Shown here one piece after another: positions 35,436-44,605 of a stretch of 53,010 nucleotides of DNA. Location: positions 1 to 53,010 of the forward strand of contig MGRM01000007.1 of assembly GCA_001798185.1 (NCBI GenBank), read 5' to 3'. The notes under the pieces were generated by a model. The model saw only the letters and a list, made by a program, of their open reading frames with translations. It was not told the DNA's origin and did not search any database. Numbering within the stretch: position 1 is the stretch's first letter; each line of letters opens with the position of its first letter. This stretch comes from Deltaproteobacteria bacterium RIFCSPHIGHO2_02_FULL_44_16. GTDB taxonomy: Bacteria > UBA10199 > 2-02-FULL-44-16. The translations under genes were made by a program, and so were the position numbers.

Positions 35436-38400
35436 ATGAAGTCATCTGGGGAAGTAAAAATCGGACATTTTAAAGGTTCTTTCCTTCAAGGGGATATTTT
35501 TGATGATGGATCATCTTCATCAGTAAAAAAGGGCCTCGATGCAACCGGGCAAGATTCTTTTTCACGGCATGTTTTTTCAGCATTGCCTACATGGAATGTA
35601 GGTGGAGCAGCTCTTTCTTTATTTGCCGCACAGCCGAAAGAACCAGTATATAAAGAACTCTTAACCGGAACTGCATTACGTTTGACAGAACCCAATCCTC
35701 AGAATCAGGTGATGGTGGCCATCGCAGCAGAGAATGTAGAGGAGATGAGAGAGGGGAAAGAGCGTATAGCGGATTTTATGAAATCGTGGTCGCCGGCTAT
35801 GCAAAACAACGCTCTTTTTTACGAGTTTGATACCTCTGACGCTTCACTGAAGCGTGCAGATATGTTGAAGACACTCCTCGGTTTGAAAAAAAAGGGTCTT
35901 GCTGTCATTTATATTCGATATGAAAACTCGGATAAAGCTACAGCATACGTGAAGGAGGGAGAGAATTGGAGAATGGTTCAAAATATTCCGGGCTCTTCAT
36001 CTCCTCAATTTTCTGTTGAAAGTGGCACAGTAGAAATGAAATCCCCCTCAGCACCTCCAGTATCAGCGCCAGTTGCGCAAGTTCCAGAAGTGCCTGAAAC
36101 ACGAGCTCCCAAAAATGTAACGGACATTGAACTCACTACCACCGATCAATTAGATGATGCCTTTGCTGCAGTTCAAAGTGGAAAAGATGTCTATGTTCTT
36201 TTGTCTCCATTAAGGGCAAGTAAAGAGCAGGACGCAGCGAGACTGCTTGCAGGTTCAAAAGAAACTATTCTTTATGTGTATAACTCATCTTCAGATGAAG
36301 CATCATCTGTTTATGAAGCACTGCAAGATTTGGATGATCTTTTGACACCTGTAGTTCCGACTCGTGCTCGTTTGTCGAAACCACTTTTGGTAAAGCTCGA
36401 GATTGCCATTTCACCACACACCCATAAAAAAGTATTTCGAGGAAAACGAAGCGTTCCTGGAGCACAGCCACATGAGCATCAATCCTTCGGTATGGGTCCG
36501 GTAGGTTCAAAAGATAAAAAAACTCATAAGCATGCTCATCCACTTGCTTCTGCAATGAGGAAAAAATGGAGCAACTATCCTGACGAAGGAATAAAACTTG
36601 TAAAACCTCGACAAAATGTTGGTGAGCTTGCACCGCGTTCTCTACAGACGGTAGGTGCATATTATCAGGAGCTGAGTGCCGATAACTTCTTAGAACGTGT
36701 TGGGAAAGGTCTTGCTGAAAAAACACTGACTGAAGGAGGAAATACAGCTCGCATCCTCGTGGTTCACGATCGACATGATGAAAAGGCTCGTGGTGTATTG
36801 CCGAACTATGTAGAAAACGACGATGTCAGGAAAAAGAAAGCCTTTTGGATCGACTGGAGCAAGGTCCCTTTCGAGAAGCGTGCAAAATTGCTTGAACAGC
36901 TTCGCCTTGACCCATGGGATATGTGGCATCGAAAATCAGTTGTCATCGATATCAAAGGAAAGCTTGAAGGAGAAAATTTACTGCTTGAAAATTATCAACT
37001 TGTTGAACATGCGGGAGAACTTTTTTCATTCGATGATTTCAAATCGTATGAAGGGATGCAAGGAATGTTGCCTTTTGAGATCGCTGAAAATAGCACTTTT
37101 GGGCCACGTCAAACGCGGAATAATTATCTAACCAGAATCACGAAACGCAATAATGCTCAGCAGGCTTTGGTGATTGCAGGTGAGTTTGCGGATCAAAACC
37201 CCGAGCGTACGAAAAGTACATTAGCAGTTCTCTCGAGCGCTCTTCTTGCGAGAGATGTTGTTGAGGGAACGTATCCTATTGTTTTTATTCAGGCTGAAAA
37301 AGATACGCCAACCTTTACTCTTTATAAAAAAGATAAGAAGAATGATGGAAATTGGGAAGATCGCGGCAGTGGTCCTCTTCTTCGATCGATCCTTTCCAAG
37401 AAATATGTAGAAGAACGAATTATAAAATCAGAAAAAAATCAGCTTATTATTGCTGGAAACCCTACTGATCCAGAAACACGCCGATTGCTCGGGTATACTT
37501 TGAGAGCTTATACGAAGAGCGACCTCCGTGTACAACCAGCTGCTGGTGTTGATGCTGAGCCTGTTCAAGAAGTTTACTTTCTCTCTCTCTCTCTTCTTAA
37601 AAAGGAAGGTCCTTTTGTGTTTATGAGGGATCGAGAATCTGGAACCGAAGCAGCAAGAATTGCTGCTATTGATATCGCAACAGTTACGCAAAAAGGTTTT
37701 CCTCTTGTTTTTAATGTAGATAGTTCTCCTGGAGAACAACGCGCCCTTGTGCTTCTCGATCCCAATAAAGCACTCGTTACAGAAGCAGAGTTGGGAGATC
37801 AAACGCCGCTCATCCCCGCAAAAGATAAAATTCAAACAACGTCTTATGTCGTTGACAGGTCAGTTCATTCGAGTTCTTCACGAAGAGTGATGACGTCTCC
37901 TGATGACTCAGCGCCTGCTGCTCCATCTGCTCCTCCACCACAAGCAGCACCAAAAAAAACTCCTAAAGCACCTCCACCTCCTGCGGAAGAAAAAGATGAT
38001 GAAACTGATGCCCTACCAATAGAGCCAGGAAAAAGCATTGCGATTGAAGATCGCGGGGTTTTAGAGGGCGAAGGAGCTGAAGAAAAAAAGCCTGCTGTGC
38101 CAAGTGATCTTTATCATTGGGCTGGTGATGAGGTAAAAAAAGATATTCTCAAGCGTCTTCTTGAGCCAAATCGATCAAAGCTTGCAGCATTGGTAAAAAA
38201 ATTAAGGATAGAACGAAACGCAAAACTGCGTGTGATTGTAACGCTTTCACGCATCCAGGGGAACAATCAGAATGTGCATGCCACCATCAAAGCTGATACA
38301 ACACGTGCAAAAAATGGTACACAACCTCAAACGCATGGTACCTATTTTGAAGGGATGGATCGAACGAGGGCAAAAAGACTTTTCAGTGCGATTGAAAACG

Positions 38401-38603
38401 GAGAATATACACTTCCGGTAACAGCAGGTGAGATAGCGCAATGGTTTCGTCCAGAAGAGGGATTGAGTGATGAAAAACGGAGTTTTGCAATTGAGGTTGA
38501 ACTCTCTGTCGCAGAAGGTGGGAAGAAGAGAAATAAAGTACGAAAGAAATCTTCAACAAAAGGTGTAGTTGACTTCAACGAAACAGAAGCGGAGCAACCA
38601 TAA
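35436..38603 (+). CDS. Giant hypothetical repeat protein, 1055 aa
   Basis: There is no signal peptide, so it is presumably cytoplasmic. Several related alpha/beta units occur (NQVMVAIAAENVEEMREGKE near 85; TDQLDDAFAAVQSGKDVYVL near 232; NNAQQALVIAGEFADQNPER near 570; KNQLIIAGNPTDPETRRLLG near 667). A His-rich stretch lies at about 326-368 and a Pro/Ala-rich linker at about 822-863. The C-terminal 160 residues are basic and end in an acidic tail. The plan (globular units, proline linker, no export signal) recalls the 1040-aa protein at 14218, though I cannot show homology. The start lacks a strong ribosome site. Function unknown. Confidence 0.83.
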   Translation: MKSSGEVKIGHFKGSFLQGDIFDDGSSSSVKKGLDATGQDSFSRHVFSALPTWNVGGAALSLFAAQPKEPVYKELLTGTALRLTEPNPQNQVMVAIAAENVEEMREGKERIADFMKSWSPAMQNNALFYEFDTSDASLKRADMLKTLLGLKKKGLAVIYIRYENSDKATAYVKEGENWRMVQNIPGSSSPQFSVESGTVEMKSPSAPPVSAPVAQVPEVPETRAPKNVTDIELTTTDQLDDAFAAVQSGKDVYVLLSPLRASKEQDAARLLAGSKETILYVYNSSSDEASSVYEALQDLDDLLTPVVPTRARLSKPLLVKLEIAISPHTHKKVFRGKRSVPGAQPHEHQSFGMGPVGSKDKKTHKHAHPLASAMRKKWSNYPDEGIKLVKPRQNVGELAPRSLQTVGAYYQELSADNFLERVGKGLAEKTLTEGGNTARILVVHDRHDEKARGVLPNYVENDDVRKKKAFWIDWSKVPFEKRAKLLEQLRLDPWDMWHRKSVVIDIKGKLEGENLLLENYQLVEHAGELFSFDDFKSYEGMQGMLPFEIAENSTFGPRQTRNNYLTRITKRNNAQQALVIAGEFADQNPERTKSTLAVLSSALLARDVVEGTYPIVFIQAEKDTPTFTLYKKDKKNDGNWEDRGSGPLLRSILSKKYVEERIIKSEKNQLIIAGNPTDPETRRLLGYTLRAYTKSDLRVQPAAGVDAEPVQEVYFLSLSLLKKEGPFVFMRDRESGTEAARIAAIDIATVTQKGFPLVFNVDSSPGEQRALVLLDPNKALVTEAELGDQTPLIPAKDKIQTTSYVVDRSVHSSSSRRVMTSPDDSAPAAPSAPPPQAAPKKTPKAPPPPAEEKDDETDALPIEPGKSIAIEDRGVLEGEGAEEKKPAVPSDLYHWAGDEVKKDILKRLLEPNRSKLAALVKKLRIERNAKLRVIVTLSRIQGNNQNVHATIKADTTRAKNGTQPQTHGTYFEGMDRTRAKRLFSAIENGEYTLPVTAGEIAQWFRPEEGLSDEKRSFAIEVELSVAEGGKKRNKVRKKSSTKGVVDFNETEAEQP

Positions 38604-38669
38604 ACGAATCGTCAAAAAAATGACAGTATTTCAATTCCTTAGCAGTCTCCCGAAAAACAACCTTTCATT

Positions 38670-38698
38670 TTGAGAAAAATTCGCGTAACCTCTAGAAA
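38670..38698 (+). promoter_or_regulatory. Possible sigma-70-type promoter for the signalling block
   Basis: TTGAGA (38670-38675) and TAGAAA (38693-38698) are 17 bases apart, about 30 bases before the histidine kinase start. GAGGAG at 38703-38708 is too far from the ATG to be an ideal ribosome site. Confidence 0.3.
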
Positions 38699-38727
38699 TA
38701 TCGAGGAGTCTTTTTCATAAAAAAGCT

Positions 38728-39915
38728 ATGGAAACCACGTGGAGCGTCAATCCTTCGTCACTTGGAACCTTAAATAGTGACGAACTCAAGCAAGTGGCCT
38801 CTTCTTTGGCTGAACGCGTCGAGCGACTCGAGCGGCTGGTGCAGGTCATCTCGCGTGGCAAGTATATGTGGGAATCAACTTTCGATGCGATTACGTTACC
38901 GGTTCAAATCGTGACCGAAGAATACGAAATTCAACGTGCCAATGTGAGCTGTGCAGAAGTGGGTGGGGGCGATATCGTGAACTTTACAGGTCATCACTGC
39001 TATGAAGTTTTCGCAGGTCGCAAAACCCCCTGCGGTGGCTGCCCTTTGCAAGAATCGCTTCGAAAAAATACCACGGTGAATTCCATTCTTTCGGATGAAA
39101 TCCACGGACGCCATTTTCAAGTTTCTGCTTATCCCTATGTGCATGATGCGACGACCGGCAAACGATCGGTCATTCTCTCCTATCGTGATGTGACCGAAGA
39201 ACAGCGTCTTCAGCAGGAGATCGTGCAGCAAGAAAAGATGGCAGCAATCGGAATGCTCGCCGGTGGTGTGGCGCATGAAATCAACAATCCACTCGGTGGC
39301 ATTGTTGCCTTCACGCAACTTATCCTTCGCAATGTAAAAAAAGAAGACGATCAATTAAAAAGCGATTTGAAAGAGATTGAAGGAGCGGCCATGCGTTGCA
39401 AACGCATTGTGGCTGATCTTCTCGAATTTTCGAGAGTTTCAAAAGAACGAAAAAAACTGATGTGCCATTTAAAAGATGTTTTTGAAAAAGTGATTCCGTT
39501 TGTGCATGCTGAGATGAAAAATTTAAACATTCATTTTGAACTCCATGCTGAAGAAAATCTTCCTGCCATTGCTGCAGAATCGGATCGGCTTCAACAAGTT
39601 TTTTTAAATCTTCTGACCAATGCCTGTCATGCGATGCCCAAAGGTGGAAGTCTAACGGTCGATATGCGAACGTCCTCTTCCAAAAATGATGTCGTGGTCA
39701 GTGTGATTGATACCGGTGAAGGAATTGCAGCAGAACATCTTTCCAAAATATTTGATCCGTTTTTTACAACCAAAGATCCCGGGAAGGGGACTGGGTTAGG
39801 ACTTTCTATTTGCTATCGCATTATTCGTGAGCATGGCGGATCCATTGATGTCGAGAGTGAGCTTGGCAAGGGGACAACGTTCCGGATGACGCTTCCCAAA
39901 GCGGTCTCTGTCTAA
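38728..39915 (+). CDS. PAS-domain sensor histidine kinase, NtrB-like
   Basis: The 395-aa protein has a coiled start and a PAS domain (about 48-150). The PAS domain carries a Cys cluster, HHCYEVFAGRKTPCGGCPL, which may bind a metal or sense redox. The kinase core shows the H-box GGVAHEINNPLGGIVAFTQL (phospho-accepting His about 183), N-box NLLTNACHAMP, G1 VIDTGEGI and G2 GKGTGLGLSICYRI. No membrane helix is present, so it senses a cytoplasmic signal. The stop is 9 bases before a sigma-54 response regulator that has a good ribosome site, making an evident two-component pair. Confidence 0.93.
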   Translation: METTWSVNPSSLGTLNSDELKQVASSLAERVERLERLVQVISRGKYMWESTFDAITLPVQIVTEEYEIQRANVSCAEVGGGDIVNFTGHHCYEVFAGRKTPCGGCPLQESLRKNTTVNSILSDEIHGRHFQVSAYPYVHDATTGKRSVILSYRDVTEEQRLQQEIVQQEKMAAIGMLAGGVAHEINNPLGGIVAFTQLILRNVKKEDDQLKSDLKEIEGAAMRCKRIVADLLEFSRVSKERKKLMCHLKDVFEKVIPFVHAEMKNLNIHFELHAEENLPAIAAESDRLQQVFLNLLTNACHAMPKGGSLTVDMRTSSSKNDVVVSVIDTGEGIAAEHLSKIFDPFFTTKDPGKGTGLGLSICYRIIREHGGSIDVESELGKGTTFRMTLPKAVSV

Positions 39916-39924
39916 GGAGGTTGT

Positions 39925-41331
39925 ATGTCGCGCATTTTGGTAGTTGATGATGAAGCTTCGATCCGAAAAGCGCTTGAGCGTTTTTTGCGAGAGTTGGGGC
40001 ATGAAGTTTTTGTGGCGGCTGATGGCGAGGAGGCGCTTCATATTCTTCAAACCGAAACGCTCGATTTGGCGCTCGTTGATCTGGTGATGCCGAAGATCGA
40101 TGGCATCGAACTCATTCGACGTTTGAAGCAGCACGATCCAAATATTGTGGCGATCGTCCTGACCGGTTTTGGAACGATCACCTCTGCGGTCGAAGCCATG
40201 CGTGCTGGCGCGTATCATTATCTGACGAAGCCGTTTGAGCTTGATGATATTGCTTCGCTCATTTCATTGGCACTTGATCATCGTGAACTCAAACAAGAAA
40301 ATCGTCGCCTCAAAAGCCAACTTCATGGTCGATATCGATTTGAAAATATCATTGGGACCAACGAAGGCTTAGGTCCTGTTTTTGATATGATCGAACGGGT
40401 TTCAGAAACTGATAGCACCGTGTTGATTTTAGGTGAAAGTGGAACCGGAAAAGAACTGATTGCTCGAGCCATTCATTATAATAGTCCGCGTCGAGATAAA
40501 TCTTTGGTGACCGTAAACTGCGCTGCGATTCCTGAAGATCTTTTAGAGTCGGAACTTTTTGGACATGTGCGAGGCGCTTTTACGGGTGCGGTGCAAACTC
40601 GACCCGGAAGATTTGATGCAGCTCATCACGGGAGTATTTTTCTCGATGAAATTGGAGATATGAGTTTAAAGCTTCAGGTGAAACTCCTTCGTGTTCTTCA
40701 AGAGCACCGATTTGAACCTGTTGGTTCGAATAAAACGCACCAAGTTGATGTTCGAATTATTGCTGCCACCAATCAAGATTTAGAAAAAGCGGTCAATGAG
40801 GGACGTTTTCGCGAAGATCTTTATTATCGCTTACATGTCATTCCCATTCGTGTCCCACCCTTGCGGGAACGGCTCGCTGATGTTCCACTTCTTGCGGAAC
40901 ATTTTATGAAAAAATTTAATAAGGCAAATAATCATCATGTCAGAGGTCTTTCCTCTGATGCTCTTGATGCCATGATGAATTATGCATGGCCCGGAAATGT
41001 ACGTGAGTTAGAGAATGTGATTGAACGCGCAGTGGTGTTACAACACGATGGAGAAATTCAAGCAAAAACCCTTGAGGAGAAATTGCGGCAACCAAAAGTT
41101 TTGGGAGAACGAAAAGATGCAACCACGGCAGCGCATGTGGGGATTCGTATTCCCGATGAAGGCATTTCATTTAAACACGCAGTTGCGGATTTTGAAGCCC
41201 AATTGATTCTACAAGCCTTGGAAAAAACAGGTGGGAATAAAAATCAAGCAGCATCACTTTTAAAATTAAATCGAACGACACTTGTCGAAAAAATTAAAAA
41301 GCAACAACTTGAAAAACGAACGACGGGATAA
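39925..41331 (+). CDS. Sigma-54-dependent response regulator, NtrC family (first of three)
   Basis: AAGGAGGTTGT precedes the ATG. The receiver domain is intact (ILVVDDEASIRKALERF, phospho-acceptor Asp in LALVDLVMP, Lys in LTKPF). The AAA+ domain has Walker A GESGTGKELI, the RpoN-contacting GAFTGA loop (HVRGAFTGAVQTRPGRFDAA), LDEIGDMSLKLQVKLLRVLQ and ATNQDLEK. A Fis-type helix-turn-helix lies at the end (GNKNQAASLLKLNRTTL). It is cognate to the preceding histidine kinase. Its stop shares a base with the next start (TAATG), so the two activators are translated together. Confidence 0.95.
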   Translation: MSRILVVDDEASIRKALERFLRELGHEVFVAADGEEALHILQTETLDLALVDLVMPKIDGIELIRRLKQHDPNIVAIVLTGFGTITSAVEAMRAGAYHYLTKPFELDDIASLISLALDHRELKQENRRLKSQLHGRYRFENIIGTNEGLGPVFDMIERVSETDSTVLILGESGTGKELIARAIHYNSPRRDKSLVTVNCAAIPEDLLESELFGHVRGAFTGAVQTRPGRFDAAHHGSIFLDEIGDMSLKLQVKLLRVLQEHRFEPVGSNKTHQVDVRIIAATNQDLEKAVNEGRFREDLYYRLHVIPIRVPPLRERLADVPLLAEHFMKKFNKANNHHVRGLSSDALDAMMNYAWPGNVRELENVIERAVVLQHDGEIQAKTLEEKLRQPKVLGERKDATTAAHVGIRIPDEGISFKHAVADFEAQLILQALEKTGGNKNQAASLLKLNRTTLVEKIKKQQLEKRTTG

Positions 41332-42755
41332 TGATGACGAAGATAACCGATTTACTTATTGTGGATGATGACGAAACGCTTGTCCGTGTTTTTGAACGTC
41401 TGGCGCGCGAGCGGGGATGGAGCTATCAGATTGCTCGTGGCGGAGATGAAGCAGTTCAAAAATTAGGAAAGAATGTTTTTGCCGTCGCGCTTCTTGACAT
41501 GAAACTTCCCGGGTATTCTGGTCTTCAGGTGCTGGAATATATCAAAAAAAATAAAATCCCTACTGAAGTTCTGATGATTACAGGTGGTGGCTCCGTTGAA
41601 GCGGCTGTTTCTGCGATGAAGCAAGGAGCTTATGATTTTCTGACCAAACCTTTCGATAATATTGAGCGAATCGCACTTGTGATCCAGAAAGCACACGAAC
41701 GTTATGAGATGACGCAAAAATTAACGCAGCTCGAGCGACAACATTCCGGTTCGACTTCCTATGAAGATATCATTGGGAAAAGTAAAAAAATGCAGGAAAT
41801 TTTTTCGACGATCGATGCTATAGCCAGTACAGATTCTACAGTTCTGATCTATGGGGAAAGTGGGACCGGAAAAGAACTCATTGCTCATGCGATTCAGCGG
41901 CGATCGAAACGAACGGAAAATCCCTTTGTCATTATTAACTGTGCGGCCATCCCCGCAAATTTATTAGAGTCTGAATTTTTTGGACATCGAAAAGGCTCTT
42001 TTACGGGAGCTATTGCTGACCGAAAGGGACTTTTTGAAGAAGCAGATAAGGGGACTGTTTTTCTTGATGAAATTGGAGAACTTCCTCTTCCCCTTCAAGT
42101 CAAAATTCTTCGTGTTCTTCAAGAAGGTGAGTTGCGACCCATTGGAGAGACTGATGTTCGTAAAGTAGAAGTACGTGTCATAGCCGCGACAAATCGTGAT
42201 TTGCCGATGCTCGTAAAAAAAGGAGAGTTTCGCGAAGATCTTTATTATCGGCTCAATGTGATTAATCTTTTTATTCCTCCTTTACGTGAGCGTGCCGAGG
42301 ATATTCCTCTGCTTGCCTATCATTTTTTGGAAAAATGTTCGAAGCGCTCAAAGAAAAAGATCGAAAAAATATCAGTTGATACGCTTCAAGCGCTTCAAAA
42401 TTATTCGTGGAGTGGCAATGTTCGAGAGCTTGAAAACGTCATCGAGCGGGGAGTGGTGATGGCCAAAGAAGATATTCTCCAAGCTCAAGATCTTCCCGCA
42501 AAAATTTTAGGAGAATCTTTTTATGTCGATGGAGAAGTCATGGATGCTGATCTCTCGGATCTTGAATATCAAAAGGCCAAAGGGAGAGCGCTTGGATCGT
42601 TTAATCGAGCCTATATTGGGAACTTATTGCGACTTACGCATGGCAATGTTTCTACCGCTTCTGAAAAAGCAGGAATGGATCGAAGTAATTTTAAAAAACT
42701 GATTAAGCGATACAACATTAATATTGATGAATATCGTCATTCATCACGAAAATAG
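41331..42755 (+). CDS. Sigma-54-dependent response regulator, NtrC family (second of three)
   Basis: The receiver domain is canonical (LLIVDDDETLVRVFERL, ALLDMKLPG, FLTKPF). The AAA+ domain has GESGTGKELIAHAI and the RpoN loop as GSFTGA, a common variant that keeps the Phe. The C-terminus carries a Fis-like helix-turn-helix (NVSTASEKAGMDRSNFKKLI). The start overlaps the stop of the upstream activator. It may compete for, or work with, the same kinase; the DNA-binding helices differ, so target promoters should differ too. Confidence 0.95.
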   Translation: MMTKITDLLIVDDDETLVRVFERLARERGWSYQIARGGDEAVQKLGKNVFAVALLDMKLPGYSGLQVLEYIKKNKIPTEVLMITGGGSVEAAVSAMKQGAYDFLTKPFDNIERIALVIQKAHERYEMTQKLTQLERQHSGSTSYEDIIGKSKKMQEIFSTIDAIASTDSTVLIYGESGTGKELIAHAIQRRSKRTENPFVIINCAAIPANLLESEFFGHRKGSFTGAIADRKGLFEEADKGTVFLDEIGELPLPLQVKILRVLQEGELRPIGETDVRKVEVRVIAATNRDLPMLVKKGEFREDLYYRLNVINLFIPPLRERAEDIPLLAYHFLEKCSKRSKKKIEKISVDTLQALQNYSWSGNVRELENVIERGVVMAKEDILQAQDLPAKILGESFYVDGEVMDADLSDLEYQKAKGRALGSFNRAYIGNLLRLTHGNVSTASEKAGMDRSNFKKLIKRYNINIDEYRHSSRK

Positions 42756-42766
42756 GAAGGGGCTCT

Positions 42767-44149
42767 ATGAAGGATGCTACGATTGTCATTGCTTCTGCGG
42801 GGAAAAATCCTCCCATTACTATTTTCAAAGCGCTTGAAAAAGTAGGCTGGAAGACCGTGAAGATTTCGATCAAGAATCTTGAACCGACGCTGACCTCTTC
42901 TTCTCCGGATTGCGTGATTGTGATGCTCGAGGAAAACGATCGCGATCTTATTCTTCGTGTGCTCGAAACGATGAAATTTTATGATGATAATCTTCCTCTG
43001 CTTGCGGTGTCCGAATCTCAATCGCTGGAAGATGCCGTGAATGTGATGAAAGCGGGCGCTTACGATTATTTTTCGATCCCCATTGATCATGAAAAGTTGC
43101 GCCATTCGGTTTCGAATGCCGTGAGACTGTATAAACTGACCAAGCGAGTTTTTCTTCTGGAAAGTCAGATGGGATGGCGTGGTCGTTTTGATGATATCAT
43201 TGGCCAAAGTTCAAAGATGCAAGAGATCTTTGGAATGGTGCAAATGGTGTCAAAAAGTAATGCCACGGTTTTAATTCAGGGTGAAAGTGGAACGGGGAAA
43301 GAGCTTATTGCCAAAGCTATTCATCGGCATAGCGATCGCGAGAAGAAAATATTTCTCGACATTAATTGTGGCGCGATCCCGCGCGAGCTTCTTGAAAATG
43401 AAATGTTTGGACATGAACGAGGTTCTTATACCGGAGCGGATCGGCGTTATATTGGAAGTATTGAACGAGCGCATGGAGGAACTCTTTTCCTCGACGAAAT
43501 TAGCGAGATGGATATGTCGCTACAGGTGAAGCTCTTGCGATTTTTACAAGAACGGACCTTAAATCGCATCGGGGGCAATGAACAAATTTCAGTCGATGTG
43601 CGCATTGTGACGGCGACGAATCGCAATTTGGTGAAAGAAGTGGAAGAGGGACGTTTTCGTGAAGATCTCTTTTATCGATTAAATGTGGTTCCGATTAATC
43701 TTCCTCCACTTCGAGATCGACGTGAAGATATTCCAGTGCTTGCCAAATCTTTTCTCGAAAAATATTCTATGAAAAATGAAAAAATCTTTCTCGATTTTGC
43801 TCCCCAGGCCATGGAAGCGTTGCTTGCGTATGACTGGCCGGGAAATGTGAGAGAACTTGAGAATGTGATTGAGCGCGTTGTTGTTCTGAATAACGATAGT
43901 CGTGTAAAGCTTGCGCATTTTCCAGCGCAAATTCAAACCACACGCAAAAAAGCAACCATGCAGTCCTCATTTACAGATGTGATGCCAATTGATATGGAAA
44001 AGATCCTCCCCTTGGAGCTTGTGGAGAAATATGCTATTGAAGCGGCGCTCCAACGTTGCTTGGGAAATGTAGGCGAAGCCGCTGGAAAACTCAAAATTGG
44101 TCAGGCAACATTATATAGGAAGATTAAACAGTATGGCTTACGAGTTTAG
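42767..44149 (+). CDS. Sigma-54 activator with a degenerate receiver domain (third of three)
   Basis: The AAA+ core is complete (GESGTGKELIAKAI, FLDEISEMDMSLQVKLLRFL, ATNRNLVK, PGNVRELENVIERVV) and a Fis-type helix-turn-helix ends the protein (NVGEAAGKLKIGQATLY). The N-terminal 120 residues keep a receiver fold (AVNVMKAGAYDYFSIPID) but lack the acidic pocket (IVIASAG in place of VDDD) and the phospho-acceptor Asp (CVIVMLEEND, Met at that place), and Lys of TKP is Ile. It is therefore probably not controlled by phosphorylation. The RpoN loop is GSYTGA, with Tyr at the key Phe. A ribosome site AAGGGGCT precedes the ATG, 11 bases after the upstream stop. Confidence 0.94.
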   Translation: MKDATIVIASAGKNPPITIFKALEKVGWKTVKISIKNLEPTLTSSSPDCVIVMLEENDRDLILRVLETMKFYDDNLPLLAVSESQSLEDAVNVMKAGAYDYFSIPIDHEKLRHSVSNAVRLYKLTKRVFLLESQMGWRGRFDDIIGQSSKMQEIFGMVQMVSKSNATVLIQGESGTGKELIAKAIHRHSDREKKIFLDINCGAIPRELLENEMFGHERGSYTGADRRYIGSIERAHGGTLFLDEISEMDMSLQVKLLRFLQERTLNRIGGNEQISVDVRIVTATNRNLVKEVEEGRFREDLFYRLNVVPINLPPLRDRREDIPVLAKSFLEKYSMKNEKIFLDFAPQAMEALLAYDWPGNVRELENVIERVVVLNNDSRVKLAHFPAQIQTTRKKATMQSSFTDVMPIDMEKILPLELVEKYAIEAALQRCLGNVGEAAGKLKIGQATLYRKIKQYGLRV

Positions 44150-44170
44150 AAGCTAGTTGAAATGAACTTA

Positions 44171-44226
44171 TGTCATCCCCGCGCAGGCGGGGATCTCATG
44201 AGATTCCCGCTTTCGCGGGAATGACA
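44171..44226. repeat. Dispersed repeat, family B, copy 2
   Basis: TGTCATCCCCGCGCAGGCGG to TTTCGCGGGAATGACA, with the palindromic middle ATCTCATGAGAT. It lies between the third activator and the STAS gene and may form a hairpin that separates two transcripts. Confidence 0.85.
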
Positions 44227-44261
44227 ACAGATTATTCCGGCGCTAAAGAAGAGGAGAGGAT

Positions 44262-44600
44262 ATGAATATCAAAGTTGAATCGTTAGGAGATGTTTCGGTC
44301 GTGAAATGCGGTGGCAATCTCGATGCTGACTCTGTGGCCGTTTTTAAAAAGATAACTTCAGAGCTCGTCAATCAAGGATCTGTGCGATTGGTCGTGGACT
44401 GTTCATTGCTCAAGTTTATCGACAGTATGGGGCTCGGCGCTATGATTTCATTGCTGCGTCGTGTTCGGAGTCGCGATGGCGATGTTAAAGTTTCTGCTTT
44501 GAATGCAGATGTGAAAGCGATTTTTGAGATTACCCGTTTGCATCGGCTCTTTGAAGTTTGCACTGATGCAAAAGCCGCATGCAAATCATTTAAAGGATAG
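44262..44600 (+). CDS. STAS-domain anti-sigma factor antagonist
   Basis: This is a partner-switch protein (RsbV/SpoIIAA type) that, when unphosphorylated, binds the anti-sigma kinase. The 112-aa protein is one STAS domain with the phosphorylation-site loop FIDSMGLGAMISLLRR (Ser in DSMGLG) after the strand RLVVDCSLLK. GAGGAGAGGAT precedes the ATG. The kinase gene starts 5 bases downstream and the phosphatase overlaps that, so antagonist, kinase and phosphatase are made together. Confidence 0.92.
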   Translation: MNIKVESLGDVSVVKCGGNLDADSVAVFKKITSELVNQGSVRLVVDCSLLKFIDSMGLGAMISLLRRVRSRDGDVKVSALNADVKAIFEITRLHRLFEVCTDAKAACKSFKG

Positions 44601-44605
44601 ACCCT

